A stretch of 64,000 nucleotides of DNA from Corylus avellana (Eukaryota; Streptophyta; Magnoliopsida; Fagales; Betulaceae), in the NCBI RefSeq assembly GCF_901000735.1, contig NC_081543.1:21471515-21535514 (forward strand), in the 5' to 3' direction. The position numbers were made by a program, and so were the translations under genes. Below, piece after piece: positions 23,317 to 35,888 of the stretch (its first letter is position 1; the number at the start of each line of letters is the position of its first letter). The notes under the pieces were generated by a model. The model ran no database searches. It was not told the DNA's origin and worked only from the letters and a program-made list of their open reading frames with translations.

Positions 23317-25523
23317 TGTGATGACCAAAAAATATAAAACCCAATTCTAGCCGTTAAGGGAAAAAAAAAATTTGGTAAACATTTTTATAAAAAAAAAACA
23401 TTACTTGCAATTACTTTAAACCCCTTTCTAATTTTAAAGAAAACAAACCAAAAACCCTATTTTTTTCCCTCTCATTGAACGTTTAGTAGGGGACCAGCGA
23501 ACGTTCAATGTTAACCTTAGTGCAAACATTTAACTAGGGACCACACCGAACGTTCGACAATTAATCTAAAACCATTGGGTATTGACCTACATTCGATCTG
23601 AAACCCTAGAACCACTGTGCAATAGTACACCAAATGCTCAAGCATAGTACTGAATAATCGATGTTAGTTTTAAAAGTAGTTTTAAACCATTCTCTACCTT
23701 GTCTAGCATACACCACCCCCTCCCCTATAAATATCCTACCATTCTACCCCATTTCCCTCACTTCCACATTTCCACTAACCTTAAACCTAGAAAGAGAAAT
23801 CTTAGAGAAGAGAGAAAGAAGATTTGAGCTTTGCCTTGCCCTCCTTGAGGTAAGCCCTCTATACTAAGTTGATTTTTCATACTTCTTGCAACCTTTAATG
23901 TACCGTGATTGAGTTTTTTTATGATTTTCCCTTAAAATACAAAAATGTTTCTAAATGCTTTAAATCGCTTCATGATTTCATGAACTTGCATGTTGATGTG
24001 CTATAAGAGCCTATTAAAGGCCTAGGATGAGATTTATTACGTGTTGGTTTGAAAGTAGGAGCCTTGCATGAACATTGGCATTCTGACCGAACTCCATGCT
24101 CTTTGGCCGAAAGTTCAACCTCAAGTTCAAACGTTCGATCATATGATAGAATGTCCGACCAGTGTCCATGATGTGTAAAATTAGGGTTTTCTGACCTTCC
24201 AGCTAAATGCTTCTCGATTAAGGCTTTACGTATAGTAGGTTTTCTAGTACTACTAATAACAATAAACTATGTTCATTATTGTAGGAACTTGGAATGTCGA
24301 AGGACTTGAGTGAGTCACTACAAAAAAATCACGTTTTATTGATGTCTCTACAGTAACATTTTTTTGAAACGTCACCAATTGGTGACATGTGGTCACTAAA
24401 GTCCCAATAGTAACACCCTGGTTTTTGACTGCCACACACGTCACTAAACTTTAGTGACGTTTTTTGGTGTTAAAACGTCACTAATTGGTAGTCAGTAAAA
24501 ATAAGTTTTAGTAGTGAATGTATGAAGTAAGTAAATATTTACGACTGTTTTCCTTAAAAATGTGCGATATGTCAAATGACTGAGCACTTGTATATATGAG
24601 TATAATTACTTTTTATGCAACTTGATAAATGCCTTAATAACTTATTAATAAAGATGAATTGTATGACATAATATACCGGTATGTGCGGTATAGTGGCCAT
24701 GGGCTTACTATATAAACTTCATTTTACGGTTAAATGTGTGTGGTATATGGGCCTTGGATCCAATAGTTGTTTTGTGATTGATGTATCCATGTTTGATTGA
24801 CGGGTCACTACAGGATGTACATCATTAGTAGCGTGGGCCACCCGAGGTCGAACTCAGTCAGATTGCTAGATTATGGACGGTAGTGTATAATGGCCGGGGC
24901 ATCGATATTATATTACAAGTCTCTCGAGACAACGCCAACCTTGTTGAGAATATGTAATATCTTGGGTAGACCATGTATGATAGTTATGACCTATTAATGT
25001 ATTAATTTTTTGCATTAAAACTTATAGGCGATTGTCACTTGGATTACACCTATACATCTCAGAAACCAAAACTATATTTTGTGGTGTAATAATAGAGGCA
25101 AGACCTCATTTGCTTATTGCAACAAAATATATGTTTACTTATGGTTATAACAAGAGCTCATATCATACTCGACTATAAGGTTTACTTACTAAGTTTTAGA
25201 CTTACGCAGTGTTTGTGGTTTGTCAGGTCATATGTTTTAAGAGGACCTTTAAAGAAAAGAAGCATGGAAACTATTATACTTACACCAAGTTCGATTAGAA
25301 TGACTGTATTTCAACTAGTAGCTCCCAGTCTGTGATTAATGATAATACATATATGCATTGTGATTTATTCTATATATCTCAGATCTGTCATTTTCACCTT
25401 CTGTTACAATTACTCTGAGCATGCTTGATGGATGATTCCTTCATTCAGTTACCTGTTAACTGAACTTGAAAAATTGCCAGTAACCTCACTAAAATGGTCA
25501 ATACCAGTTTTTGGGGCATTACA
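23317..25523 (+). mobile_element. Solo LTR, 2207 bp, TSD GATAC (2-kb LTR family)
   Basis: Starts TGTGATGACC and ends GGGGCATTACA, with GATAC at 23312-23316 and 25524-25528. It is a diverged sister of the solo LTR at 19049-21087 (shared 'GGGTCACTACAGGA' and GAACTCAGTCA segments). TATAAATA lies at 23726-23733, downstream of AACGTTCG-type words at 23480-23650. Most of its extra length is the CACTA-like insertion at 24316-24516. Confidence 0.92.
24316..24516. mobile_element. CACTA-like MITE (about 201 bp)
   Basis: It begins CACTACAAAAAAATC and ends TTTTAGTAGTG, the inverted CACTA terminus. Inside are further short palindromes such as ACCAATTGGT (24379-24388) and AAACTTTAGTGAC. The sequence is absent at the same place in the sister LTR at 19049-21087. 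A clean 3-bp target duplication could not be assigned. Confidence 0.7.
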
Positions 25524-25610
25524 GATACCCTTAATTGAAAGTTTTTAAAATTTGGAAGTAGTGTAAAAACGAGTGGAAGCTCAAGGAGGTTTTGTGAAAT
25601 GTTCTCCATT

Positions 25611-26290
25611 TTTAATTCATACTTTTGCCTCCCAATCTTAATATATTTGTCATTCATAAAGATTCACGTCAATGTTTTTTCTATTTTTTTCTATCTCATC
25701 CTACAAATTTAATATATCAATCATTAGATTTGTAAACTCATGTGGATTCCACAAAAATTTAATGATAAATTCATCCATTCACTATGAAAATTGTTAAAAG
25801 ATAGTTAAAAATAAAATAAATTCTATCATTTCTCAAAATTTCTAAATATATATGTAGATGTGAGTTGTTTCCTAACAAATGAAATGACCCACTATGCCAT
25901 CCTCCATTATGTCAATCCTAATCAGAAGTGCTCTTTATCTGTTAGGTTGTTTTGATTTTCAACTTTATCTTTTTCAATAATGTTGTATTAGTTGATTGAT
26001 AAGGGAAAAAGGGCAGGGATTATATTAGTTGAGACTTGATAAATTAAAAAATTAAAATATTAATAATAAAAAACTGTCAGTTGTTCTTGGCATAGCGATA
26101 GAATATTAAACATTTATTACCTCATTTTTCTATGTGGTGCTGCAATATTCAGAGTCTTTGACTAAGGTCACCTAAACCTTTACTAACTGATTGACGGTTT
26201 GACCATTTGAGGAATTAATCGAAAATATAGATTTCAATGGTATGATATTGTTGATTTCTCTCATATTTGAATCTTCAACGAAAGTCAGAT

Positions 26291-26322
<32 letters not shown>

Positions 26323-27046
26323 TTATTTTTAAGATTTTTGGGTGAGGTTAGGGGGCCGTGTCCGCACTAATTAATTAAGGGTGTCTATGGGAAAGCGCTT
26401 TTTATTTTTTATTTATTTTTATTTTCTCAAATACGGCAAACTCTTTTCTTTATTCCTTTCTTACAGAAATTATAAAACTTCTTTAAAATGCATATTATAT
26501 CCATCAATTCTTATTATTTAAAAAAGAAAAAAACCAAAAACAAGAAAAAAAACTTTCTCAAACAAATCTCGTAGCACATTATACAAGTAGGACATGTTAA
26601 GAAATTTATCATATTTTCTAGAGCCGATGAAACACAGAAATTGAGAAGAACCCAAAAACAAATAATCACTAAACAAAGAGATTTATCTAGAGATTTATTT
26701 GATTCACTACTAAGGATTAGGCCCACAGTTTCATTGAGGTTTTCACTATTTTCGAGAGAGATAATAGGTTTCAATAATACATCCGTCTAAACCCTAATTT
26801 TGTATCCGTCCAACGTCGAACTAGGTCGATCGAATACAAAACTAGACTCCACGTAGCTTAACACATGTCACCTGCACATTGTAAACGAATAAGTTCGACC
26901 CTTGCAAGCAATGCCACCCTTTGCTCCGTTTCTACACAACATGTTTAATTTATATTAAATACATAAAATTACTCCACCTAATTCCATCTATAGAATTAAC
27001 AAAGGTGCCCGAACAAAAAAAGTCTTCGAAGATCATCTGTCAACAA
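25611..27046. other. Spacer without recognised gene
   Basis: AT-rich with T/A tracts at 26290-26320. No open frame with recognisable protein similarity. Confidence 0.5.
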
Positions 27047-27430
27047 GAAATTGTGGGATCTGAGAACTTCTACGTGGTCGAGTTTGCATTAATAAGGTGG
27101 TTGGGAGATCGTCAGCACCCAGCAGGTGTATTTTAATTTTATAGGTGAACTGCATGCAAATTATTCAAGTACAATAGCAAGTGACTTTAATTCCTGCCGA
27201 TTGATCTCTTTCCTTTTGGGGTATAGAATATAATTAAAAAAGAACAAAAAAAAAATTGTGGGATCTGAGAACTTCTACGTGGTTGAGTTTGGATCAATAA
27301 GGTGGTTGGGAGATCGTGAGCACCCAGCAGGTGTATCTTTTAGAGGTGAACCGCATGTAAATTATTGAAGTGCAATATAGCAAGTGTTTTTAATTCCCGA
27401 TGATTCCCTTTCCTTTTGGGGTATAGGAAG
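27047..27430 (+). repeat. Local tandem duplication (about 208-bp period)
   Basis: 27047-27236 and 27255-27427 share long near-identical stretches (TGTGGGATCTGAGAACTTCT, GGTGGTTGGGAGATCGT, CCTTTTGGGGTATAG). They differ by substitutions and small indels. No gene is recognised in it. Confidence 0.85.
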
Positions 27431-30400
27431 ATATTTACTGATATTCAATGAAATCCAACTACGGCAGAGACCAAGGCAAACAAGGAGAATACATGAAATA
27501 GAAAATTCAAAACGAAATGTACTTGTGTCTAGCTAAGAAAGCCATAAGTTCAAATTCAAAGTTCAATTTTGTAATTTTATAAAATGAGTAATGCTATGTA
27601 TTTAATAGACTCATACACGAAGGGCATACAATTAAGTTGACGTGATAGTAAAAAAATTAGGCTTTAAATTAGCAAGGACTTATAAAAAAAAGAAAAAAAA
27701 AAAATTCAATGGTTGATCAGTGACTACTATCACATCATCCCAGTTGTATGACAAAAATATATTACATAGAATTTCTCATATTAAATTATTTAAATGAAGG
27801 ACATTTCCTACCAAGAGAAAATCAAATTCTTTCAAACTTTATCTTTCTTCTTAATAATATGGTTCCTATATAGAACAAAAAACCCAAACCCAAAATATAT
27901 TTATAGAAAACATTATCCGCATAAGATTAGGAAAAAAAAAAAAAAAACAGCGGAAAGAACCGTAGTATTTCTCATATATGTATGTGGTTCCTATGTGGAA
28001 CAGAAAACCCGAAATATATGTATAGGAAGATAAAATACAGATAATAGAGAACTATTTGTTTTTGAGGTTTGCAAGTCATGCAATATATTTTCTTATGATT
28101 TTCAACAGATGGCAATGCAAAGTACATTAGGGCAAGAAAAATTTGGATGAGAGATTCGTTATGAACAATCAATATTTACAAATGACTTAACATGATTAAA
28201 ATTATTTTATTTTTGTAGCCTACACCTAATAATATTGTAAGTGCCAATATCCATCAGTTGTTGCAGTCGAGGGAAAAAGGGTCCACCTTGAACTATACCC
28301 ACCAACACCCAGAGATACAAGTCAAAGTCCGGCAAATTGGATAATCAACTACGTACCCTCATGATAATTCTCTCAATAATATCTAATAAAATGTATCAAC
28401 TTCAACACAATATCCAACACATTTCACATAATAGGCCCAACTTCTTTTTTTTTTGCACGACACGTGTTAAACACTGCAATCTCAAACTTTGTTTTGCAGG
28501 ATGTTTGGGAAATGTCCTGTGTTGTCGTATGCGTCTAGAATTATGCATACGTGGAACACAGCCTGTAATGGTACGTGTCAAACATACTAAAACCATATTT
28601 GGGGTCTGTTTTTATTAAGATTTGCACGTATGTATGAATGAGATCCAGTGGTGGAGGATAAAGTATTGATTAATTTGCTTATGAAAGAGGTGATGATCAT
28701 CTGGTGGTTGGCAGCACGTACACCTGTTTATTAATTTGATCTTAATTGTTGTACCATTTTGCAAATATAGATCCTCTATAATATGTTTTTTCAAGAGCAT
28801 GTGTTTTATGTTGTAAGAGATCCGTATGTAGAATGTTCTTATATATTGTGAAATATATTGAAATCGTTAATTTTTTTTTTTTTTGTAATTATATTTTTAT
28901 ATTTTAAAAAATGTCAATTTAAAATTATTATTTTTTTAAAATTTACAATATCAACTGTCTCGTCAAAGTTTAGTGTTACATCAAACGGTTGATTTTCAAA
29001 ATATATGTAAGATGTTCATAAAATTATACAAATACATTGAATTTGGACGGGAGTCTTTTAGAGATTTCACTTCTTATGTTAATATTTAACGCTGAATTTA
29101 GATGGAAGGGTTAGTATTGTAAACTTTTGAAAGATTGTAATCCTAAATTAACACAAATTTAAAAATATGATTATAAAAATAATAAAAAATCAAGAGTGAT
29201 AAAGTAAAATTCTATATAGCTCGAATCTCTACATCACTCCTTTGAGATTCAAACAATATTGTAGTGTGAATAAGAATGTATGTCCAAATCAAAAGGTAAT
29301 TAACGTAGTTTGATTATAACAAGTGTACACTTGGTCAATGATGACAGAAGATTTTGAAAATTTGTCAAATTGTTAACAGTTCCTGCCCTAAAAGGTTTAC
29401 ATGTGTACTCATGCTAGCCATATATTCTGAGAGAAATCAATGGTTTATTCCTTAATTGTTTTACACGAAAAATTGCCCATTTGTTAATATTGAATGAAAT
29501 ATATGATTGTAAGAAAAGAGAGTAAATAGTTATCTCAATGATAGCTTCAAGCTTGTCTCTTATTTAGCAATATTGAAAATAATATTTGATAGGTGGGAAT
29601 CCATGCCACTTGTGGCCTATTTTCATAATATATAACATCTTATATATACGTTAAAATATGGATATTTATTTATTTATTAGTTGAATAAACCACACAAAAT
29701 ATATTATTTCGTGCAGATTAAGTTGCTAAAGCCGTTTTTTTTTTTTAAAAAAAAAAAAAAAAAAGATTTTATTGTTTCCAAATTTCCAATCAAAAAAAAA
29801 AAAAAAAAAAAAAAACTATCATCCATTCAACAAGACTAATTATGAATAATCTTGTAGCCTAGTGGTACCTCTCATTTCATTCTTGAATTTGTTTATGACA
29901 TGAGATTTATGAGATTATGAATAATTATTTTGTTGAGAATTCTAAGATCAAATTAAGTCGTGCTTTGTAGGCATATAGGAATTTTTATTTTTTTTTAAGA
30001 AAAAAAAAATAAAAAAAAGTCCTGCACGAACTAAAGGCTGAACAAAAATCTGACTTTTTACGGCGACCTTGGGATTATTAAGCCAAAACTTTGACGCCTT
30101 AGAAAAAGAGCATTTGTACGCCGACCTGTTAATTTTCTTTGTCGACCTGTCGCCTCAACAAACACTTTCCGTAACACCAGCCAATTCTTACCAAGACTGT
30201 TTGGCATGACTACCTAGCTAGGTATTTTGTAGGAAAATCTTAAAGATATTATCAATTTCTCTAAATTTTAATTGTTAATTTGCTTATATGGCAAAGATGA
30301 TGTGAGAGCCACATTAATTTGTAAAAAAATAAAATAAAAAGTATTGTAAAATTTGTAGTGTACTTCACAATATATGCTCATTTGGTAGGGCAAAATTGTC

Positions 30401-31252
30401 GGCTTATCCTTGGTCTTGATAAGGCCTCTTTTTTGAGATGACTCCTGAAATATTTGATGTGTCAATGTTGCCACAAAAGGCATATCTAAGGTGCGGACGA
30501 CCAAGAGGCCAAACAGACGGGGTGATCATGGTTCCATAGCTTTAAAAATGAGAAATTTTAGGTGTTTTTTTTGTGTTCATCTGATCTTAGGTGGATATTA
30601 TTTTCTAAAATAAGGACCGGCTTTTTTTTAAAAATAATATCTACTTAAAACCAGAAGAACACCTAGCATTGCCCTTTAAAATTTTCTCCTAAAATACTTA
30701 TTTAGACTTAAAAATTAGGCTTATTGATCCATGTTCATGCTTTGCCCTTGATGTGAGAAGTCTTGATCGGAGACAATAGGGTGTGGCTTTGTGTGATTGG
30801 CAGTTGAAAGAAAGGCGAAAAGACCGTGAATTGTTGCGAGCATATATAGTGAGAGCACTTAAAAAAAATAAAGTTATCGAAACAAGCGGTTGATGATGCA
30901 TGTGCATGGGAAGACAAATAGGAAGTGCAACACTAGATGTTATTCCACATAATGGGGACACGTAAACGTGGTGATGACGAAATGGGTGATGGAAGGGTAG
31001 AGTAAGAGTGCAATCAGGGTGAGTGGGAAAATAGGAAGGAAATTTTGAAGAATGCTGACCTGTACATGTTTGATCACCATCACTCCCATATGTACAGCAG
31101 GGCACACGAGAACCCCTCGTTTCAGCTCTAACATCCCTTTCACAACCCAAATGTAGGCCCCCCAATCTCTGGCTCTTTCCCACAATATATTAGTGTAATG
31201 AGCGTGCTAATGTCAAATACAATTTTGGGCCGGAAAGTTTTGAGGGTTTTAT
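27431..31252. other. Spacer upstream of the MYB gene
   Basis: No convincing gene. A second small duplicated motif (GGTTCCTATATAGAAC... and GGTTCCTATGTGGAAC...) lies at about 27860-27915 and 27980-28030. Long T and A runs occur at 29733-29763 and 29795-29814. The last several hundred bases before 31253 are the likely MYB promoter region. Confidence 0.5.
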
Positions 31253-31260
31253 TATATAAA
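31253..31260 (+). promoter_or_regulatory. TATA box of the MYB gene
   Basis: TATATAAA lies 58 bp before the ATG, giving an expected start of transcription near 31285-31290 and a short 5' UTR of about 30 nt. Confidence 0.6.
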
Positions 31261-31317
31261 GGTGGGTGTGGGGCTTTTGGGTCATTAGACTTTTGTAAAC
31301 TGTAATAGTAGTGTGAT

Positions 31318-32520
31318 ATGGGGAGGCAACCATGCTGTGACAAGCTTGGGGTAAAGAAAGGGCCATGGACGGCTGAGGAGGACAAGAAACTCATCAACTT
31401 CATTCTCACCAATGGCCAGTGCTGTTGGCGCGCCGTCCCGAAACTCGCCGGCCTCCGACGATGTGGGAAGAGCTGCCGCCTCCGGTGGACTAACTATCTT
31501 CGACCTGACCTCAAGAGAGGCCTCCTCAGCGAAGCTGAAGAGCAGTTGGTTATTGATCTTCATGCCCGCCTTGGCAATAGGTGATGACTAGCTTGCTTTA
31601 TTTTCTTTCTGATTCTTATATATATATATATATGATCATTCTGCATTATCTTGTGTTTGGAGCTTTTTTAATTAACCTTAATTATATTATTTGATCATTT
31701 ATATATTCCCATATATCTACATGTTCTCTTTGCCTAGCTTGCCTCCATCATACGTTAATTAAATATTAAATTCTTAGTTGTGAAGTACAAGCTATATATA
31801 TTCACAACTTTCTTGTCTTCTACAATCATAACGTTGAAAATTAAACACAATTAGATACATTTTGAAATAATGTTTTTTTTTTTTTTTTTTCTCTGGGCTT
31901 TGAAACAGGATTTTCATCTTTTTTCTAAGCAATTAATTTGTTTGGTTGAGATTCAAGCAAGACATGTTGCATGTTAATTATGTTATCATTTGATTCATTA
32001 CTTATGCTCATCGGATTTACTAAATTTTAACCTCAGGTGGTCCAAGATTGCAGCCAGATTGCCGGGAAGAACAGATAACGAGATTAAGAATCACTGGAAC
32101 ACCCACATAAAAAAAAAGCTTCTCAAGATGGGAATCGATCCTGTAACTCATGAACCACTTCAAAAACAACTATTGTCCGACGAAGCTCCGCTGTCGGACT
32201 CCCAAGAATCCGGCAACCATTGTGTCGCCGAAAACGACAGCATCATAAACTCCGAGGCCCACTCAAGCTCACCGACCGAAAACTGTTCCAGCGATGACTC
32301 TCTCTTACTAGACAACATTTGCAAAAACGAATCCTTAGTGAACAGCTTGTGGCTAGACGAAGCTCCCCTTGTCGATCCAACGTGGCAAAATCCCGCTGGC
32401 GGCTTGCCGTCCATGGAGGAAAACTGTGCATGGTTACTGGATTGCCAGGATTTCGGAATCCATGATTTTGGTTTAGACTGTTTCAGTGATATAGAATTTA
32501 ACGTGATGAACAGTAATTGA
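31318..32520 (+). CDS. R2R3-MYB transcription factor (MYB20/42/43/85-like), two exons
   Basis: Exon 1 is 31318-31580 and exon 2 is 32037-32520, joined across a 456-bp GT...AG intron that splits an arginine codon (AG|G); the product is 248 residues. Two MYB repeats cover about residues 14-115. R2 has the three tryptophans W17, W37 and W57; R3 has L70 in place of the first tryptophan, then W89 and W108. The start [18 protein letters not shown] and the [16 protein letters not shown] stretch after R3 are typical of the group containing Arabidopsis MYB20, 42, 43 and 85, nuclear activators linked to lignin and secondary-wall genes (family knowledge; role here inferred). The bHLH-binding signature in R3 is absent. 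The intron usual inside R2 of many MYBs is missing. The C-terminal half is acidic and serine-rich, fitting an activation domain. It looks intact. Confidence 0.93.
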
Positions 32521-32911
32521 CACGTAGAGGCATACTGGACCTGGACTGATGATGATGATGATGAAACAAAGATGAGGAAAAATGTTAATAGCTTCATCAA
32601 ATGATCATGTGCACATGTAAATGTTGTCTGGTTTTATCTATATGCATGTTTTGTTCCAGAATATTCTTGGAAGGTGGAAGGTGAACCTTGGCTCTTATGA
32701 GGTCCCTCACCAACCAAACCAAAAGTAGTACAAAAGCAAAAAAAAAAAAAAAAAAAAAAAAACCATTAAAATGTGATATTATTTAGTTCTTTAATGTACG
32801 TTTGTACTGTTACGTCGAACGTAGGGACACAGTGGGCACTGTCCAAAAGTGTTAGTGGGCTATGTCGTCGATATATATGAATCCTTTTGTACATACTGTT
32901 TCTGTGTTTAT

Positions 32912-32917
32912 AATAAA
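32912..32917 (+). terminator. Poly(A) signal of the MYB gene
   Basis: AATAAA lies about 390 bp after the stop codon, followed by T-rich sequence (32936-32972). Confidence 0.5.
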
Positions 32918-32972
32918 GGGAGAAGGTAGCCGTTTTGTTTCTGTTTCTGTTTTTTGTTTATAACTTATATTC

Positions 32973-35879
32973 TTAAACATTGACAAATTAACGATCGACT
33001 CTTACACGCCTTTGTTTATAAAACATGAGAGAAAGATTCTTTGTTAGGTTGCTTAAGAGATGAGATTACCAGTCCATGAATTATTTATTTATTTATTTTT
33101 TCCTTTTTATTGCTGGGGATGGTACATAATTGTTGAAATGATTAAGCAAAAAATTTAACTTATCAATTTAATTGGTTATATAATTGATTTGTCAATTATA
33201 CCCTCTTAAGCATTTTATCAACTATAGAATGTCGTGTCAATTTCTAAGATAATTGTAATAAAAGTACTATAGTAGTATAATTTCACGTACTATCGAAATT
33301 TTTTTTTTTTTTAGCAGTAAAAGTATGGATTAGAATCCACTCTATTTCAAGTAAAATAGAGTTAAATCATTTCATGGTCAATATTTTGTTTTGTTGCATC
33401 AAGGGCAGAATCATCTTTGCTTTCGGGGTGGCTGACCCCCACAAAATTTGAAAATTAAGTACTTTTATGAAATGGATCTCCAAACTTAATTTATATCTCC
33501 ATTTTTTTTATTTATAGTTTTGTCATCCCTCTCTTAATATTCTAGTTTTGCCCTTTGTTGCATCTAATACTATACATAATACCACTCTATTTAAAATTTT
33601 TAAATGATTTAACAATATATTCACCATATCGTAATATATAATACAGCATTAAACCTATGAAATTTAATTTTTCCCATTAAAAAAAAAAAAAAAAACTCGT
33701 TGAAACGGAAAGAATCCTATCTCTAGGGTACAGTCACACCCGAACTAATGAAATAGATTGCTAGTTTAAGTTGATAGTGGCCTCCAGTATGTAATGTTAC
33801 CCCAATGGGGAACGCATGGGATAATTTGCTTGACGGCTCATTATTTGATTTAAAAAGTTATTATTCATTACAAGAAGTACAGAATCACTACTAGTACCCT
33901 TTTTTAGGGCCAGGCAAGTTGGCAACCATCACCATATGTATTTATACTGCGTTTATTACGTACATGAAACTGCCCAAAAAGAAAACTCACCATATAACTC
34001 TAAACACAAAATTCCTCAAATATAACAAAAATATTAATTAATCAATAATTAAGCAAGCACACACAAAGTTCCCATTTTTACCATTAAAACCCTGAAAATT
34101 CTTTAGATATTCCTACACTACAAATTCCAAAATGAAAAATATACAGATACTTGTGAGTAACATTTCTTTTTCATCACATGTTAAAGTAAACCCTTTGGTA
34201 TATTAATTACTATTTTTCTTTATATTTTTTTAATGTTGGATTTAACACTCATAAGTGCACTAACAACAATCTCCCCGTCACTTGTGAGTATCTTCCATAT
34301 TGACTTAACTCTCTCTCGCTTATGTGTTTTTTTTATATTTTCAAGAATTTTCTGCGTCAAGAGTTGTGTGAGCCATAGGACATAACTTCAAACTGGAAGT
34401 TTTTACCAAGAGTACAATAATATACATATGTTGACATCAAGGTAGCTCAAAAGCTTAAGTTAATGGGCTTGAGTCCATTTAGATATATTAACTACTCTTG
34501 TGCTTTATACTTTCTCAATGTGAGATTTAACACTAACAAGTATTCTCACAACAAGTTTTAACCTGACATTTTGACTTATTACCGAATAAAAGTATATATA
34601 TTTAGATATAGCAAAAGTTTTAATATTCAACTTGCAAATCAATTTCTCACAGATTTCTTCTCTCAAAATTTCCTCTCTTTTATCAATTGGTTTGCAATAA
34701 CAGCCATAAGAAATGACTTTGTATTCAGATCAATAGCCAATAGCCATATGTTCATTGCAAATTATGTGAGATTTGCATTGACTTGATAAAATGAATCTTT
34801 GCTTAGTTTGATGGAACTTTCAACGGTATTTCCAAAGAACTCTTATGTTTTCCTCTTTTTATATATATTTTTATGAAAATATGCTGCATGCGGTGAAGAG
34901 CCATCGCTAGTGATTGATTTACCAACTATTTCAATATGAATAATTAAAGCAACAAAGTATTGGTAATGCATCTATAACAACAAGTCAAGTACAAATGAGC
35001 AAATAATGTGTGTAGAAAAATGAAAGAACATGACACAATCATGCACAAAATTAGAATATATTTTATATTCTATAAATTAGGCTTTATTTTATTTCTTTAT
35101 AAGGTTTATTCTCTTTCTTATTCAGGATAGGTTTACTTGTTCACTACTCCTAACTTCTCTATAAATTAAAATTTATTCTATTTATTAAATTTTTTATGCA
35201 AGTTTCATTAGTTTTTCTCTCCGCTTCCATTCTCCTTTCTTTTTCATATTATTCTCCTATCATAGTACAACACAATCACACTAACTTTTACAATCTTACA
35301 CTCTCAAGTCACAATGTATTTACACACCTGAACACCTTGTGGATCAAAAACTTTGCAAGCTAGAATCCTTGTAGAGAGAACACTTTCCTCACTTCTTTTT
35401 CCTCTTCTGTGTCTCTCATGTGTATGTATCACTATACAAGTACATAAGAGCTATTAAAGAGAAAAACTACTATCTATTGGGCCACATTTATGGTCTATCA
35501 AACCTATTTTTACATTTTCAAGAATGCTTCTTCACAAAAGAGAAAATACCAAATGCAAAATTATGGATTAATTAAATATGTGATTTAATTTATATCACAT
35601 TCTCAACAATATATTGATAGTGAATTTCTCACTTGCCGGATTGCATGTGGATATATGTTTTAGTGTTGAACCACATAAATTATTGTCTCTTGTTTGTATT
35701 ATTGCTAACTTGTTATGATCCTACAAACTTATTGGATTGTTTACATTGGTTTTGTGTGGTACGTAGTTATAAATCAATCAATGACTAGCTTGAGTCTTCA
35801 CTATAGCATAATCAGCTTGTAAAATACTATCTTCAATGTGTTAGAATATATTTCCATATATTTGTCATTGTAATCAAAT
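32973..35879. other. Spacer downstream of the MYB gene
   Basis: No gene recognised. The stretch TTAGAATATATTTTATATTC near 35051 with TATA-like sequence, and TTAGAATATATTTCC near 35841, resemble starts of copia-type LTRs, but no paired ends were found. Confidence 0.4.
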
Positions 35880-35888
35880 TCTTGTGAT

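Larger units (their letters stand above)
22821..25606. mobile_element. Foldback (long-TIR) element interrupted by a solo LTR
   Basis: The left end (22829-22852) reads CTTCACAAAACCTCCCTGAA; the right end (25578-25600) is its near reverse complement, with CAAGGAGGTTTTGTGAAA. Once the LTR at 23317-25523 is set aside, the element is about 580 bp. The left arm contains a 141-bp tandem duplication (about 22865-23005 and 23006-23147). No transposase is present. A MULE/foldback MITE is likely; the superfamily is not settled because I could not define a target duplication. Confidence 0.7.

Noticed and set aside
26281..26330. T-run followed by A-run as a possible hairpin or terminator (similar at 29733-29763)
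   Set aside because: Simple homopolymer pairs are common in this AT-rich sequence and no transcript unit ends there.
30698..31183. 161-codon minus-strand open frame upstream of the MYB gene
   Set aside because: No domain or family resemblance, low-complexity composition, and it overlaps the presumed MYB promoter region. Likely chance.
31285..31563. Antisense open frames over the MYB exons (also 32160-32600)
   Set aside because: They mirror the coding strand of a clear MYB gene and show no own similarity.
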